This document shows, in pieces, positions 52,508 to 61,775 of a stretch of 64,000 nucleotides of DNA. Each line of letters starts with the position of its first letter. The first letter of the stretch is position 1. Where the stretch lies: positions 124,001-188,000 of the forward strand of contig NZ_FOAN01000007.1 of the NCBI RefSeq assembly GCF_900109525.1, read 5' to 3'. The DNA is from Allobosea lupini (GTDB lineage Bacteria; Pseudomonadota; Alphaproteobacteria; Rhizobiales; Beijerinckiaceae). The notes under the pieces are model-generated. The model was given only the letters and a program-made list of their open reading frames with translations. It had not been told where the DNA came from and made no database searches. The translations under genes were made by a program, and so were the position numbers.

Positions 52508-52658
52508 CCCCTCTCCCGGATGGGAGAGGGATAGGGGTGAGGGACCGCCGTCGGACGTTATGGTGGCGAGCTAACCGCGGCTCGGTTTTCGTTTCGCTGG
52601 TTCGACTGCAGGCCCTCATCCGGCCCTACCGGGCCACCTTCTCCCATTCGGGAGAAGG
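52508..52658. repeat. REP-like inverted repeat pair, family B copy 3
   Basis: Left unit CCCCTCTCCCGGATGGGAGAGGG (52508-52530), right unit CCTTCTCCCATTCGGGAGAAGG (52637-52658), with TAGGGGTGAGGG and CCCTCATCCGG boxes between. Same architecture as the elements at 26795 and 28837. Occupies the gap between convergent fba and phoX. Confidence 0.85.
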
Positions 52659-52696
52659 AAAGCGCGTCGCTCGCCCAGTCTTCCGGACAGCGAAAC

Positions 52697-54700
52697 CTAC
52701 ACGCCGATCTTGCCGCCGCCACGCTTGGTGATCGCCACCACCGAAGGACGCGTCGGCATGTCCGGCTTGAAGTCGGGCCAGCGGGTCGAGAGGTCCTCGT
52801 AATAGGAGCGGCGGCCGAAGGCCGGCCAGTCCGGGCCGTCGTCGCCGGGATGCTGGACGGCCACGAAGGCAGTCGTGTCGTCCGGCGTGAAGCAGGGGCC
52901 GCAAAGCTCGGCGCCATGAGGCACGCGGTAGAACAGCTTGGAAGTCCGGCGTGCCTCGCCTTCGGTGTCGACCGCCCAGAGACCATCGGTGCGGCCTGTC
53001 TCCTGCGGGCCGTTGCCGTCGGTCGAGACCCAGAGCCGGCCGGCGGAATCGACCACGGCATTGTCCGGCATGCCGAACCAGCCATTCTTGCTGGTTTCGG
53101 TCGAGAAGCTGGCGCCGACCGCGGCGACCGACGGATCGCCGCATTTCAGCAGCACTTCCCATTTGCCCTTGGTCGCGGTGAAGTCGCCGCCGTCCTCGAT
53201 GATCTCGATGATGTGGCCGAAGGCGTTCTTGGCGCGCGGATTGGCGGCGTCGACCTGGTCTTCCTTGCGGTTGGTGTTGTTGGTCAGCATCACATAGACG
53301 CGGCCGTTGACGCCGTTAGGCGTGATGTCCTCCGGCCGATCCATCTTGGTCGCGCCGAGCAGGTCGCCGGCGCGGCGAGCCTCGATCAGCACATCCGCCT
53401 GGCTGGCGAAGCCGTTGGCTGCGGTGAGCGGGCCCTGCCCGAAAACCAGCGGCAGCCATTCGACCGTGCCGTCGGCGGCAAACTTCGCGACAGAGAGCGT
53501 GCCGGTGTCGAGCAGGTCCATGTTGGCGGCGCGATTGTTCGGATCGAAGCGGCCGGCCGTGACGAATTTGTAGACGTAGTCGAAGCGCTCGTCGTCGCCG
53601 AGATAGACGACGACGCGGCCGTCCTTGGCGACGATGCTGTCGGCGCCTTCATGCTTGAAGCGGCCGAGCGCGGTGCGCTTCTTCGGCACCGAGTTCGGAT
53701 CGAACGGGTCGACCTCGATCACCCAGCCGAAGCGGTTGGCCTCGTTCGGCTCCTTGGCAAGATCGAAGCGCTCCTCGAACCGGCCCCAGGCATAGGGTGC
53801 CGACGGAATCGCGAGGCGCTTGTAGTTGGCTTCCTCGCGGTGGCCGTCAGGCAGCTTGCCGGAGAAGTAGCCGTGGAAGTTCTCTTCGCCGGAGACGAAG
53901 GTGCCCCAGGGCGTCATTGCGCCGGAGCAGTTGTTCAGCGTGCCGAAGACCTTGCGGCCGCTGGCATCGGCATTGGTCTTGACGCGGTCGCTGCCGGCGA
54001 CGGGGCCGGAAAGCTGCATCTCGGTGGCGGCGGTGATGCGGCGATTGTACTTCGAGTCCTTCACCAGCGCCCATTTCCCGTCGGTCCGGCGGATCTCGGC
54101 GACGGTGGCACCATGCGCCATGGCTTCGACCGCGAAACGCTCCGGCGTGGCGTTCTTCATCACCGGCTTGCCGTCCTTGATCTCGACGACGCCCGGGAAC
54201 ATCAGATGCGGGTTGGTGTATTCGTGATTGACGAAGAGCACGCCATGGGCCGACGGGTCGGCCGCGCCTGGCACGGGCAGGTAGCCGACGAAGTCGTTGT
54301 TGTAGCCGAACTGCTTCGCCTGGGACTCGGGCGTCTGCCTGGTCGGATCGAAAGCCGGCGCCTCGGGGAAGAGCGGGTCGCCCCAGCGCAGCAGCACGTC
54401 GGCCTGATAGCCTTCCGCGACATGGTGGTCGGCGTCGACCCCGGCCTCGACCTCCTTGAAGCTGAAAGCGGAGCCCTTCGCCTGGGCCTTGGCCTCCTCG
54501 GCGGTCGCCAGAGCAGTGGCGCCGACCGTCGCCGAGATGGCGGAGACGGCGAGGGCGCCCTTGAGCAGGCCGCGGCGCGAGAACCGCTGGCCGATCAGTT
54601 CGCCCATGGTCGGATTGGCGGATTGGTTCTGCGGGGGCGCATCGTCATGCTCGAGCATGCTGGCGCCGAAGGTGGATTCGTATTGGGTCTCGTCAGTCAT
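52697..54700 (-). CDS. PhoX family alkaline phosphatase (DUF839)
   Basis: Secreted phosphatase of 667 residues in the PhoX/DUF839 family, a calcium- and iron-dependent phosphomonoesterase. N-terminal twin-arginine signal (FSRRGLLKGALAVSAISA, residues ~48-66) directs Tat export. Catalytic/metal context appears in FVNHEYTNPH, NNCSGAMTPWGTFVSGEEN, KHEGADS and RPEDITPN. ATG 54700 follows GGAAGGGG. No convincing PHO box could be found upstream, though the family is usually phosphate-regulated. Stand-alone. Confidence 0.92.
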   Translation of the reverse strand: MTDETQYESTFGASMLEHDDAPPQNQSANPTMGELIGQRFSRRGLLKGALAVSAISATVGATALATAEEAKAQAKGSAFSFKEVEAGVDADHHVAEGYQADVLLRWGDPLFPEAPAFDPTRQTPESQAKQFGYNNDFVGYLPVPGAADPSAHGVLFVNHEYTNPHLMFPGVVEIKDGKPVMKNATPERFAVEAMAHGATVAEIRRTDGKWALVKDSKYNRRITAATEMQLSGPVAGSDRVKTNADASGRKVFGTLNNCSGAMTPWGTFVSGEENFHGYFSGKLPDGHREEANYKRLAIPSAPYAWGRFEERFDLAKEPNEANRFGWVIEVDPFDPNSVPKKRTALGRFKHEGADSIVAKDGRVVVYLGDDERFDYVYKFVTAGRFDPNNRAANMDLLDTGTLSVAKFAADGTVEWLPLVFGQGPLTAANGFASQADVLIEARRAGDLLGATKMDRPEDITPNGVNGRVYVMLTNNTNRKEDQVDAANPRAKNAFGHIIEIIEDGGDFTATKGKWEVLLKCGDPSVAAVGASFSTETSKNGWFGMPDNAVVDSAGRLWVSTDGNGPQETGRTDGLWAVDTEGEARRTSKLFYRVPHGAELCGPCFTPDDTTAFVAVQHPGDDGPDWPAFGRRSYYEDLSTRWPDFKPDMPTRPSVVAITKRGGGKIGV

Positions 54701-54779
54701 GACCGGCCCCTTCCTGTCGTCCAAGTTAGAATGGCTTGAAATTAGGAGCCATGCTTGACAGGTGGGTGACGGATACGCC

Positions 54780-56132
54780 TCAGGCGACGCGGTTCTGCCT
54801 GCTCAGATTCTCGAAGGCCTCGGTCAGGGTCCCGGCCCGCTGGGCCAGCGTCTGGGCGAGGCCGAGCATCTCGCCGACGCCGGCTCCGGCGGCCTGGGCG
54901 GAGTCGTTGACACTGGCAATCGCCTGCGCGACCTCCTGCGTGCCCTGTGAGGCGTAGCTGATGCTGCGGGCGATCTCCTGGGTCGCCGCCCGCTGCTCAT
55001 CGACCGAGCTCGCGATCGTCAGTGTCGTCTGGTCCATGTCGCCGACGAAGCCGACGATGCTCTCGATCGCCTCGACGGCCTCCTGCGTCGCGGCCTGCAT
55101 GGCCGGCACCTGGGCCGCGATCTCGTCGGTCGCCCTGGCGGTGCGCGCGGACAGCTGCTTCACCTCCTGGGCGACGACCGCAAAGCCGCGCCCAGCCTCG
55201 CCGGCGCGGGCCGCCTCGATTGTCGCATTGAGTGCCAGCAGATTGGTCTGGGCGGCGATGTCGCGGATCAGGTCGACGATCGAGCCGATCGTCTGCGCCG
55301 ATTGCGCCAGGCCCTTGACGATCGCTTCCGTTCGCAATGCCGCATTGCTGGCATGGTGAGCCTTGGTCGTGGCGCTGGCGACCTCCCCCGAAATCGCACT
55401 CAAGGAGATGGAGAGCTGCTCGGTGGCGCTGGCGACGCTGCCGACATTGTCCGAGGCCTCGTCCGAAGCTCGCGCGGCGGCGACGGCCTGCACGCCAGTC
55501 TCCTTGACGAGCCCGTTCATCGTATGGGCCATATCCTCGACGATGCGGGCGCTGCCGGTCACCGCGCCGACGACCTCCCGGATCGTGACTTCGAAGGCCG
55601 AGATCTCGCGCCGGGTGCGCTCGCGGCTCTCCTGCTGGACATGGCTGTACGTTTCGAGCAGCAGTTCGAGATCGAGCTGCACGGCCTTGTTCAGGGCGGC
55701 GCGCAGGGCGATGCGCCGGTTGTATTCCTTGGCGTGCCAGACATGGCTGAGCTTGGCGAGCCCATCGCGCAGCAGGCCGAGCTCGGCGCCGATCGCATTG
55801 CCGACGATCGCATGGCAGATCGCGACGGCATGGGCGGGAACGCCATTATCGTAGAAGGCGCTGGCGAGTGCGCGTGCCGACTGCAGAAAACCGTCTTCGA
55901 ACTCGCCCGAGACCAGCCTGATCCAGTGCGCGAGCCGCAGCTCATGCACGTCCGGCCGCTGCATGGCGCTCAGGATCTCGGGCCAGGCCTCGAAATGGGG
56001 GTGCAGCTCCGGCAACAGGGTCGGCAGGCGCCGACGGGCGAATTCCGCCTGCTGCCGCAACTGGCCGATATCGGTGGCGTCGATCCGGAAAGTCCGCAGG
56101 CGCGCGTTATGCTCGACGATGGCGTTGGTCAT
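54780..56132 (-). CDS. Globin-coupled-type chemoreceptor (soluble MCP)
   Basis: A 450-residue cytoplasmic receptor. The first ~175 residues are helical and pattern like a protoglobin sensor (FRIDATDIGQLRQQ, WIRLVSGEFEDGFLQSARAL). The remainder is the methyl-accepting signalling coiled coil, with the hairpin tip NLLALNATIEAARAGEAGRGFAVVA. No membrane helix. In the segment that should carry the proximal heme histidine (ASAFYDNGVPAHA) the expected His is absent, so heme or oxygen sensing is uncertain. Divergent from yebC; no che genes nearby. Confidence 0.82.
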   Translation of the reverse strand: MTNAIVEHNARLRTFRIDATDIGQLRQQAEFARRRLPTLLPELHPHFEAWPEILSAMQRPDVHELRLAHWIRLVSGEFEDGFLQSARALASAFYDNGVPAHAVAICHAIVGNAIGAELGLLRDGLAKLSHVWHAKEYNRRIALRAALNKAVQLDLELLLETYSHVQQESRERTRREISAFEVTIREVVGAVTGSARIVEDMAHTMNGLVKETGVQAVAAARASDEASDNVGSVASATEQLSISLSAISGEVASATTKAHHASNAALRTEAIVKGLAQSAQTIGSIVDLIRDIAAQTNLLALNATIEAARAGEAGRGFAVVAQEVKQLSARTARATDEIAAQVPAMQAATQEAVEAIESIVGFVGDMDQTTLTIASSVDEQRAATQEIARSISYASQGTQEVAQAIASVNDSAQAAGAGVGEMLGLAQTLAQRAGTLTEAFENLSRQNRVA

Positions 56133-56308
56133 GCCCGCTGCGTTCTAGTCCGCTGATTGGCCAAACCGCACATTGCGGACAGTTCGCCAACAAACGCTTA
56201 AGCATCGCGCGCAGAGCAGATAGGCTGGAAAGCCTGCGGCTGCGCTTGCCTCGCGCCGAGCCGGCTGAGTATAAGCCGGCCGACGCATGACAGCGGAGAT
56301 CAGGGCGT

Positions 56309-57055
56309 ATGGCCGGCCATTCACAGTTCAAGAACATCATGCACCGCAAGGGCAAGCAGGATGCTGTGCGCTCCAAGCTGTTCTCGAAGCTGGCCCGTGA
56401 AATCACCGTCGCCGCCAAATTGGGCATGCCCGACCCGAACATGAATCCGCGCCTGCGCATGGCAGTGCTGGCGGCGCGGGCCGAGAACATGCCCAAGGAC
56501 AATATCGAGCGCGCCATCAAGAAGGCGCTCGGCGGCGAGGGCGACAACTATGACGAGGTTCGCTACGAGGGCTATGGACCCGGTGGCACTGCCGTGATCG
56601 TCGAAGCGCTGACCGACAATCGCAACCGCACGGCCTCGGCGGTGCGCTCCTACTTCACCAAGTCCGGCGGAGCGATGGGCGAGAGCAATTCGGTCTCCTT
56701 CATGTTCAACCGTGTCGGCGAGATCAGCTATGCGCCGGAGGTGGGCGACGCCGACAAGGTGATGGAAGCCGCGATCGAGGCCGGCGCCGACGATGTGATC
56801 TCCGATGAGAACGGCCACACCATCCTGTGCGCCTTCGACGCCCTGAACGAGGTCTCCAAGGCCCTCGAAGCTTCGCTCGGCGCGCCGGCTTCGGCCAAGC
56901 CGGTCTGGCGGCCGACCACGACGGCGCCGCTCGACGAAGAGAAGGCGGCGTCGATGATGAAGCTGATGGAAGCGCTCGACAATGACGACGACGTCCAGAA
57001 CGTCTTCGCCAATTTCGAGATCGCCGACGAGGTGATGGCCAAGCTCGGCGGCTGA
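56309..57055 (+). CDS. YebC/PmpR family regulatory protein
   Basis: Highly conserved 248-residue protein acting as transcriptional regulator and, in recent work, in easing ribosome stalling at polyproline. It starts with AGHSQFKNIMHRKGKQDAVRSK and continues with DPNMNPRLRMAVLAARAENMPKDNIERAI, then RYEGYGPGGTAVIVEALTDNRNRT. All landmarks are intact. In Rhizobiales it precedes ruvC, and here does so ~1.8 kb upstream, with two genes between. GGAGATCAGGG ahead of the start. Confidence 0.95.
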   Translation: MAGHSQFKNIMHRKGKQDAVRSKLFSKLAREITVAAKLGMPDPNMNPRLRMAVLAARAENMPKDNIERAIKKALGGEGDNYDEVRYEGYGPGGTAVIVEALTDNRNRTASAVRSYFTKSGGAMGESNSVSFMFNRVGEISYAPEVGDADKVMEAAIEAGADDVISDENGHTILCAFDALNEVSKALEASLGAPASAKPVWRPTTTAPLDEEKAASMMKLMEALDNDDDVQNVFANFEIADEVMAKLGG

Positions 57056-57059
57056 GTGC

Positions 57060-57839
57060 TCAGCGCCCGATCAGCCCGTCCCAGAGCGGCAGGCTGACGA
57101 GCGCGCTCAGGAAGATCGTCAGATAGGCGATGCGGCGGAAGGCCTGCTCGGAGGCCATGCCGAAGGCATGCGTGCCGAGCCAGAGCCCGGCGCCATAGAC
57201 AGTGAAGAGCGGCAGCGCCATCAGCGCCGAGGCCAGCGTGATGATGCCCTTCAGCGCGAGGATCGTGCCGCTGACCACGGTGCTCAGGCCGAAATAGGTC
57301 TGCAGGTTGGCACGGGTCTTGTGCCGGTCGTTGCGCTGGGCGCCGAGCCAGAATACGGCGAGCGGCATGCCGCCGATGCTGGCGAGCCCGTTGCAGAGAC
57401 CCGAGGCCGCTCCGACGCCGAGCGAGAGCGGGATGCCGGGCTTGCCGTGATAGCGCCAGCCGGACGCCATCAGCGCGACGGCGGCAAGCACGAGCAGCGC
57501 CAGCAGCCAGCGCATCGTCTCGCGATCAAGCCAGGTGAGGAGGGCGATGCCGAGCGGCAAGGTCAGCGTCGCCGCGACCAGCAGCGGGACGACCTCGCCC
57601 CATTCGGCGCGCTTGGCCGAGCGTGCCGCCAATGGCAGGGCGAAGGGCAGATCGATCACCCAGATCAGCCCGAGCGCCGCGACCGGGCCGAGCACGAGCG
57701 AGGCGAGCGGCATGAACACCATGGCGAAGCCGAAGCCGGTAAAGCCGCGCACCAGCCCACCGAGAAAAGTCGCGACGACCAGGATGGCGATGCCCTCTAG
57801 CGTGACACCTGGAAAGAGCAGAGCAAGGAGATCGGTCAT
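57060..57839 (-). CDS. TauE/SafE family permease
   Basis: A second TauE/SafE-type transporter, 259 residues with about eight helices. The family's GGLVRGFTGFGFAMVFMP loop is near the N-terminus, and GLCNGLASIGGMPLAVFWL follows in the second half. ATG 57839 is chosen; a GTG eleven codons upstream would add a basic leader. Convergent with yebC, separated by only four bases. Substrate unknown. Confidence 0.85.
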   Translation of the reverse strand: MTDLLALLFPGVTLEGIAILVVATFLGGLVRGFTGFGFAMVFMPLASLVLGPVAALGLIWVIDLPFALPLAARSAKRAEWGEVVPLLVAATLTLPLGIALLTWLDRETMRWLLALLVLAAVALMASGWRYHGKPGIPLSLGVGAASGLCNGLASIGGMPLAVFWLGAQRNDRHKTRANLQTYFGLSTVVSGTILALKGIITLASALMALPLFTVYGAGLWLGTHAFGMASEQAFRRIAYLTIFLSALVSLPLWDGLIGR

Positions 57840-58153
57840 TATGCCGCCGGAGAAGGATTTTCTTTCCTTCACGCAAGCTGTGAAACGATCAACCCCCGTT
57901 GCAGTGATGGCAGCGATGAGTCTCGTTCATCGATGCCTGGACTGCGCGCCGTCTTTGACTCTGTTCCGCGGCTGGGCGGTTCCTGCAGGAGGCGGATGGT
58001 CGGCGCGGCCGAGGCCATACCTTACGAAACTTTCATGGAAACCATCATCTTGCGTTCATCTTGGCGGTCCTAGCGTCCTCCTGCCGCGTGACCTACCGGA
58101 ATGTCCCGCCAGGCCGACGCAGCGCCCACCCGGCCCCATAGGGGATGACGCTC
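57840..58153. other. Intergenic region upstream of secreted protein
   Basis: About 310 bases between the divergent permease and the small exported protein. The right half turns A/T-richer around ACTTTCATGGAAACCATCATC, which may be promoter sequence. I see no gene, tRNA or clear operator. Confidence 0.5.
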
Positions 58154-58633
58154 ATGACACGCACCAGATTCGCGCTTGCCGCCGGCCTTCTCGCGCTCGG
58201 CGGCGGTTTCATGTTGCAGACATCGTCGCCGGCGCTCGCGCTGTCGATGAAGGAGTGCAGCACCAAATACAACGCCGCCAAGACCGGCAACACGCTCGGC
58301 GGCCAGTCCTGGAACGATTTCCGCAAGGCGCAATGCGGCGATGCCGCTACTCCCGCTGCGGCGACAACTGCCGCCACCGCCGCTCCTGCGACGGCAGCCC
58401 CGACCAAGCCTGTCGCCAGTGCTCCGGCCAAGCCCGTCGCGGCCGGCAATGTCGTGTTCCCGAGCAAGGTCGATCCCAAGTACTCGACTCTCTCGGCCGG
58501 CAAGCAGCGCTTCAAGACCTGCAACGACCAGTACGACGCCAACAAGGCCAATGGCGGGAACGGCGAATTGAAATGGATCCAGAAGGGCGGCGGCTATTAC
58601 AGCCAGTGCAATGCCCGGCTGAAGGGCGCCTGA
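58154..58633 (+). CDS. Secreted protein with paired Cys motifs
   Basis: A 159-residue exported protein. Signal MTRTRFALAAGLLALGGG to about residue 30 (ALA cleavage). The mature part carries two similar units, SMKECSTKYNAAKTGN..FRKAQCG and RFKTCNDQYDANKANGG..YSQCNARLKG, each with two Cys and probably a disulfide. An Ala/Thr/Pro-rich linker joins them. AGGGG is ten bases upstream of ATG 58154, which is why I prefer it to ATG 58145. Family seen in Rhizobiales, no known function. A terminator follows. Confidence 0.7.
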   Translation: MTRTRFALAAGLLALGGGFMLQTSSPALALSMKECSTKYNAAKTGNTLGGQSWNDFRKAQCGDAATPAAATTAATAAPATAAPTKPVASAPAKPVAAGNVVFPSKVDPKYSTLSAGKQRFKTCNDQYDANKANGGNGELKWIQKGGGYYSQCNARLKGA

Positions 58634-58664
58634 GCGAAACGTCCTGAGTTCGCTTCACAACGAA

Positions 58665-58693
58665 GGGGCCGGAGCGGTTGCCTCGGCCCCTTT
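58665..58693 (+). terminator. Rho-independent terminator
   Basis: Stem GGGGCCG / CGGCCCC with a 12-base loop, followed by TTT, 30 bases after the secreted-protein stop. Confidence 0.7.
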
Positions 58694-58782
58694 GCGTTCA
58701 AAGATGAGGTCCGCTGCGACTCGATCGCGTTGAGAGCCGGATGATTTCAAATGAAATCGCCTCGCGGTTCCATCTGAAACCT

Positions 58783-58858
58783 GAATCCATCTCTCATCAA
58801 AGAGTTAGAGCAGGATTCCTGCGAAATACCGGTTCCCACTTTTTCGCATCCTGCTCTA
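58783..58858. repeat. Intergenic palindromic repeat, family A, copy 2
   Basis: Near-identical layout to the copy at 6235: GAATCC, TCAAAGAGTTAGAGC, then AGAGCAGGATTCCTGCGAAA and its inverted partner TTTTTCGCATCCTGCTCT. It ends ten bases before the ruvC start codon, so the hairpin directly abuts the translation start. Confidence 0.8.
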
Positions 58859-58868
58859 GCGTTCGCGC

Positions 58869-59387
58869 ATGTCCGATCCGATTCGCATTCTCGGCCTCGA
58901 TCCCGGTCTCAGGAAGACCGGCTGGGGCCTCATCGTCAGCGAGGGCACCAAGCTCTCCTTCATCGCCTGCGGCGTGGTCGAAAGCGACGAGAAGCAGCCG
59001 CTCGCCGATCGTCTCAGGCAATTGCACGAGGGCATTGCCAGCGTGATCGCGCGGCACCAGCCGCAGGAAGTCGCCGTCGAGGAGACTTTCGTCAACCGTG
59101 ACCCGCAATCGGCGCTGAAGCTCGGACAGGCGCGCGGCATCGCGCTGGTCGTGCCGGCGCTGGCCGGCCTCGATGTGGCGGAGTACGCCGCCAATCTGGT
59201 GAAGAAGACGGTGGTCGGTGTCGGCCATGCCGACAAGAAACAGGTGCAAGCGATGATCCGCGTGCTGCTGCCCAGAGCAGAGACACGCAGCGCCGACGCG
59301 GCGGACGCGCTCGCCGTCGCGATCTGCCATGCGCAGCACCGCGGCGCGCGGGCGCTGCTGGCGCAGTATCAGCTGCGGAAGGCGTAG
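58869..59387 (+). CDS. ruvC: Holliday junction endonuclease RuvC
   Basis: Resolvase that nicks Holliday junctions together with RuvAB. The 172-residue protein has ILGLDPGLRKTGWG (first catalytic Asp), VAVEETFVNRDPQSALKLGQARG (second acidic residue) and the C-terminal SADAADALAVAICHA (catalytic Asp). No ribosome binding site is visible: the bases upstream are the end of a palindromic repeat. Its 3' end overlaps an opposing oxidoreductase gene by 19 bases. Confidence 0.95.
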   Translation: MSDPIRILGLDPGLRKTGWGLIVSEGTKLSFIACGVVESDEKQPLADRLRQLHEGIASVIARHQPQEVAVEETFVNRDPQSALKLGQARGIALVVPALAGLDVAEYAANLVKKTVVGVGHADKKQVQAMIRVLLPRAETRSADAADALAVAICHAQHRGARALLAQYQLRKA

Positions 59388-60580
59388 AGCTCGGCGTCGG
59401 GGTCGCCCTTGCCGGTGAGGCCGGCGCGGACGATCTCGGCGCCGACGCGGCTATAGGTGATGCCGTTGCCGCCAAAGCCCATCACCGTCCAGCAGTTCTT
59501 GAGACCCGGCATCGGACCGATGGTCGGCAGCCCGGTGGTCGAGGCGCCGAATGTGCCGGTCCAGCTGTAATCCACCTCGGTCGATACCTCAGGCAGGAGC
59601 TTGCCGAGCTTGCGCTGCAGGGCTTTGACCTTCCGTCCGAGCAGTGCATCGCGCCTGTCCTCGTCGACGAAATCCTCGTCCTCGCCGCCGCAGATGACGC
59701 GGCCGTCCCGGGTCGTGCGCAGATAGAGATAGGGGTCGGACGCCTCCCAGATGAAGCAGCATCGCGGCCAGAGGTTGCCTTTCTGCGGCACGGTGGCGAG
59801 CGCCCAGGTCGAGAGCACGCGGTGCCCTTTCGGTATCTCGCCGAAAGGCAGTTCGTAGCCGGTCGCGAAGACGAGGTACCGACAGCGGATGCGGTGGCCG
59901 TCCTTGGTGCGCAGGCTGACCGAGCGCGGGCCGGCGTCGAGATCGACGATCTCGACAGGCCAGGCGATGCGGGCACCGCGGGCGACCGCGGCGCGGAGGA
60001 ACCCGGTGGCGAGCACGACCGGATCGGCTTCCAGATTGTCGTAGCCCAGCAAGGCCGCATCGCGATCGATTCCGAAGTCCTCCTTGAGCGCGGCGGCATC
60101 GAGCAGGGCCGTTTCCAGCCCGGCGCGGCGGCGCGCCTCATACTCGCGACCGAGCCCTTCGGCATCCAGCACATCGCCGGCCAGGTAGAGCGAGTCGCGA
60201 CGGATGACGGGCGCGATCGACAGCGCCCTGACCCGCGCCCCGAGCCCGTCGACGGCGAGGCGCGAGCGGCGCCAGGCGCGGATGGCGGCTTCATCGCCGA
60301 TCTGGCGCGTCAATTTGATCAGGGGCTGGTCGATCTCGTATTGCAGCAGGGCGGTGCTCGCAGGTGTCGAGCCGCGCACGGGGCCGCGGCGATCGACGAC
60401 GAGGACGCTGAAGCCCGCTTCGCTCAGCATGTCGGCTTGCATCGCGCCGGAGATGCCTGCGCCGATGATCACGACGTCGCTCTCCGTGTCAGCCGTGATG
60501 CCTTGCTTGGGAAAGCGCGGTGGCCGTTCGCCCTGCCAGACCGAGCGGCCGGTCCGCAGGTTGCGGTGTTTCGTCAGCAT
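59369..60580 (-). CDS. FAD-dependent amine oxidoreductase (DAO family)
   Basis: Flavoprotein of 403 residues in the D-amino-acid/amine oxidase family, resembling PuuB or glycine oxidases. The dinucleotide motif VIIGAGISGAMQADMLSEAGF binds FAD, and the late FGGNGITYSRVGAEIVRAG closes the FAD site. The extended N-terminus (RSVWQGERPPRFP) is typical of amine-oxidising members. It sits backwards between ruvC and ruvA, interrupting the usual ruvCAB order. Substrate unknown. Confidence 0.88.
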   Translation of the reverse strand: MLTKHRNLRTGRSVWQGERPPRFPKQGITADTESDVVIIGAGISGAMQADMLSEAGFSVLVVDRRGPVRGSTPASTALLQYEIDQPLIKLTRQIGDEAAIRAWRRSRLAVDGLGARVRALSIAPVIRRDSLYLAGDVLDAEGLGREYEARRRAGLETALLDAAALKEDFGIDRDAALLGYDNLEADPVVLATGFLRAAVARGARIAWPVEIVDLDAGPRSVSLRTKDGHRIRCRYLVFATGYELPFGEIPKGHRVLSTWALATVPQKGNLWPRCCFIWEASDPYLYLRTTRDGRVICGGEDEDFVDEDRRDALLGRKVKALQRKLGKLLPEVSTEVDYSWTGTFGASTTGLPTIGPMPGLKNCWTVMGFGGNGITYSRVGAEIVRAGLTGKGDPDAELYAFRS

Positions 60581-60672
60581 GCGGAAGAATCCCCCAAATC
60601 GCCGGTGGAGAACGCATGAACGCCGCGAATGATCCGGTCTGGCGGCAGCTTGCCGTCATGCTAACAGGGAGC

Positions 60673-61290
60673 ATGATCGGAAAGCTCAAGGGCCTCATCG
60701 ATTCGTACGGCGAGGACCACGTCATCGTCGACGTGCAGGGCGTCGGCTATGTCGTGCAGTGCTCCTCGCGCACGCTGCAGCGCTTGCCCAAGATCGGCGA
60801 GGCGGCGGCGCTCTCGATCGAAACCCATGTCCGCGAGGACGCGATCCGGCTCTACGGCTTCATGTCGGATAACGAGCGCGACTGGTTCCGGCTGATGCAG
60901 ATGGTGCAGGGCGTCGGCGCCAAGGTAGCGCTCGCCATCCTCTCGACGCTCGAGCCCGTCGCGCTCGCGACCGCGATCGCAACCAATGACAAGGCGGCGG
61001 TGGCGCGCGCGCCCGGCGTCGGTCCCAAGCTCGCCCAGCGCATTTGCGCCGAGCTGAAGGACAAGGCGCCGGCCTTCGGCCATGTCGACCCGGCATTGGC
61101 GCAGCTCTCGGGTGCGCTCGAGGACAAGCGGTTGCCGCAGCCGGTGGCGGACGCCGTCTCGGCGCTGACCAATCTCGGCTATCCGCAGGCGCAGGCTGTT
61201 GCGGCGGTCGCAGCCGCGTCGCGTGACGCGGGCGAGGGGGCCGGCACGGCGCAACTGATCCGGCTCGGCCTCAAGGAGCTGGCGAAATGA
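60673..61290 (+). CDS. ruvA: Holliday junction branch migration protein RuvA
   Basis: DNA-binding subunit of the RuvAB motor, 205 residues. Domain I begins MIGKLKGLIDSYGEDHVIVD. The double helix-hairpin-helix region follows (LMQMVQGVGAKVALAIL; APGVGPKLAQRICAELKDK), and domain III (ALTNLGYPQAQAVAAV) contacts RuvB. Start ATG 60673 is preceded by CAGGGA. Overlaps the GNAT gene by four bases (ATGA). Confidence 0.96.
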   Translation: MIGKLKGLIDSYGEDHVIVDVQGVGYVVQCSSRTLQRLPKIGEAAALSIETHVREDAIRLYGFMSDNERDWFRLMQMVQGVGAKVALAILSTLEPVALATAIATNDKAAVARAPGVGPKLAQRICAELKDKAPAFGHVDPALAQLSGALEDKRLPQPVADAVSALTNLGYPQAQAVAAVAAASRDAGEGAGTAQLIRLGLKELAK

Positions 61291-61775
61291 AGAAGGGACC
61301 GGCGGTGATCTTCCGCGAGATTGCCGACAAGTCGACCTTCCTCGCGCTGATGATGCGGCATTGGGGCTCGCATCGCATGATGATCGGCTCGAAGCTGTAT
61401 GATTGCGCCGAGCTGCCCCTGATCGGCATGTTCACGGCCGAGGGCGAGCTGCTGGCGGTGGCGAGCTGGGCCCGAGACGGCGACATCGCGGTGCTCTGCG
61501 CGCTGCACTCCCTCAAGGAAGGGGAGGGTGCGGCCTCGCGCATGCTGGAGGCGGTGAAGGCTGCGGCCAAGGCGGCCGGTGCGCGCAAGCTCAGGGCGAT
61601 GCTCACCAATGACAATATGCCGGCCCTGGTATTCTACCAGAAGCATGGCTTTCGCTTCTCCGGCCTCTATATCGAGGCGATCGACGCCTATCGCGCGATG
61701 GTTCCGACGATCATCAAGACCGGCTACCAGGACATCCCGGTGCATGATGCGCTGGAGCTGGAGATCGAGTTGTGA
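61287..61775 (+). CDS. GNAT family N-acetyltransferase
   Basis: A 162-residue acetyltransferase with GNAT motif A in EGEGAASRMLEAVKAAAK (acetyl-CoA pyrophosphate loop) and motif B in ALVFYQKHGFRFSGLY. Translation is coupled to ruvA by a 4-base overlap and to the next membrane protein in the same way. Placement within the ruv operon is unusual; the acceptor is unknown. Confidence 0.82.
   Translation: MKKGPAVIFREIADKSTFLALMMRHWGSHRMMIGSKLYDCAELPLIGMFTAEGELLAVASWARDGDIAVLCALHSLKEGEGAASRMLEAVKAAAKAAGARKLRAMLTNDNMPALVFYQKHGFRFSGLYIEAIDAYRAMVPTIIKTGYQDIPVHDALELEIEL

Noticed and set aside
52697..54800. PHO box upstream of the PhoX gene
   Set aside because: CTGTCAAG appears once but the second direct repeat at 11-base spacing is missing.
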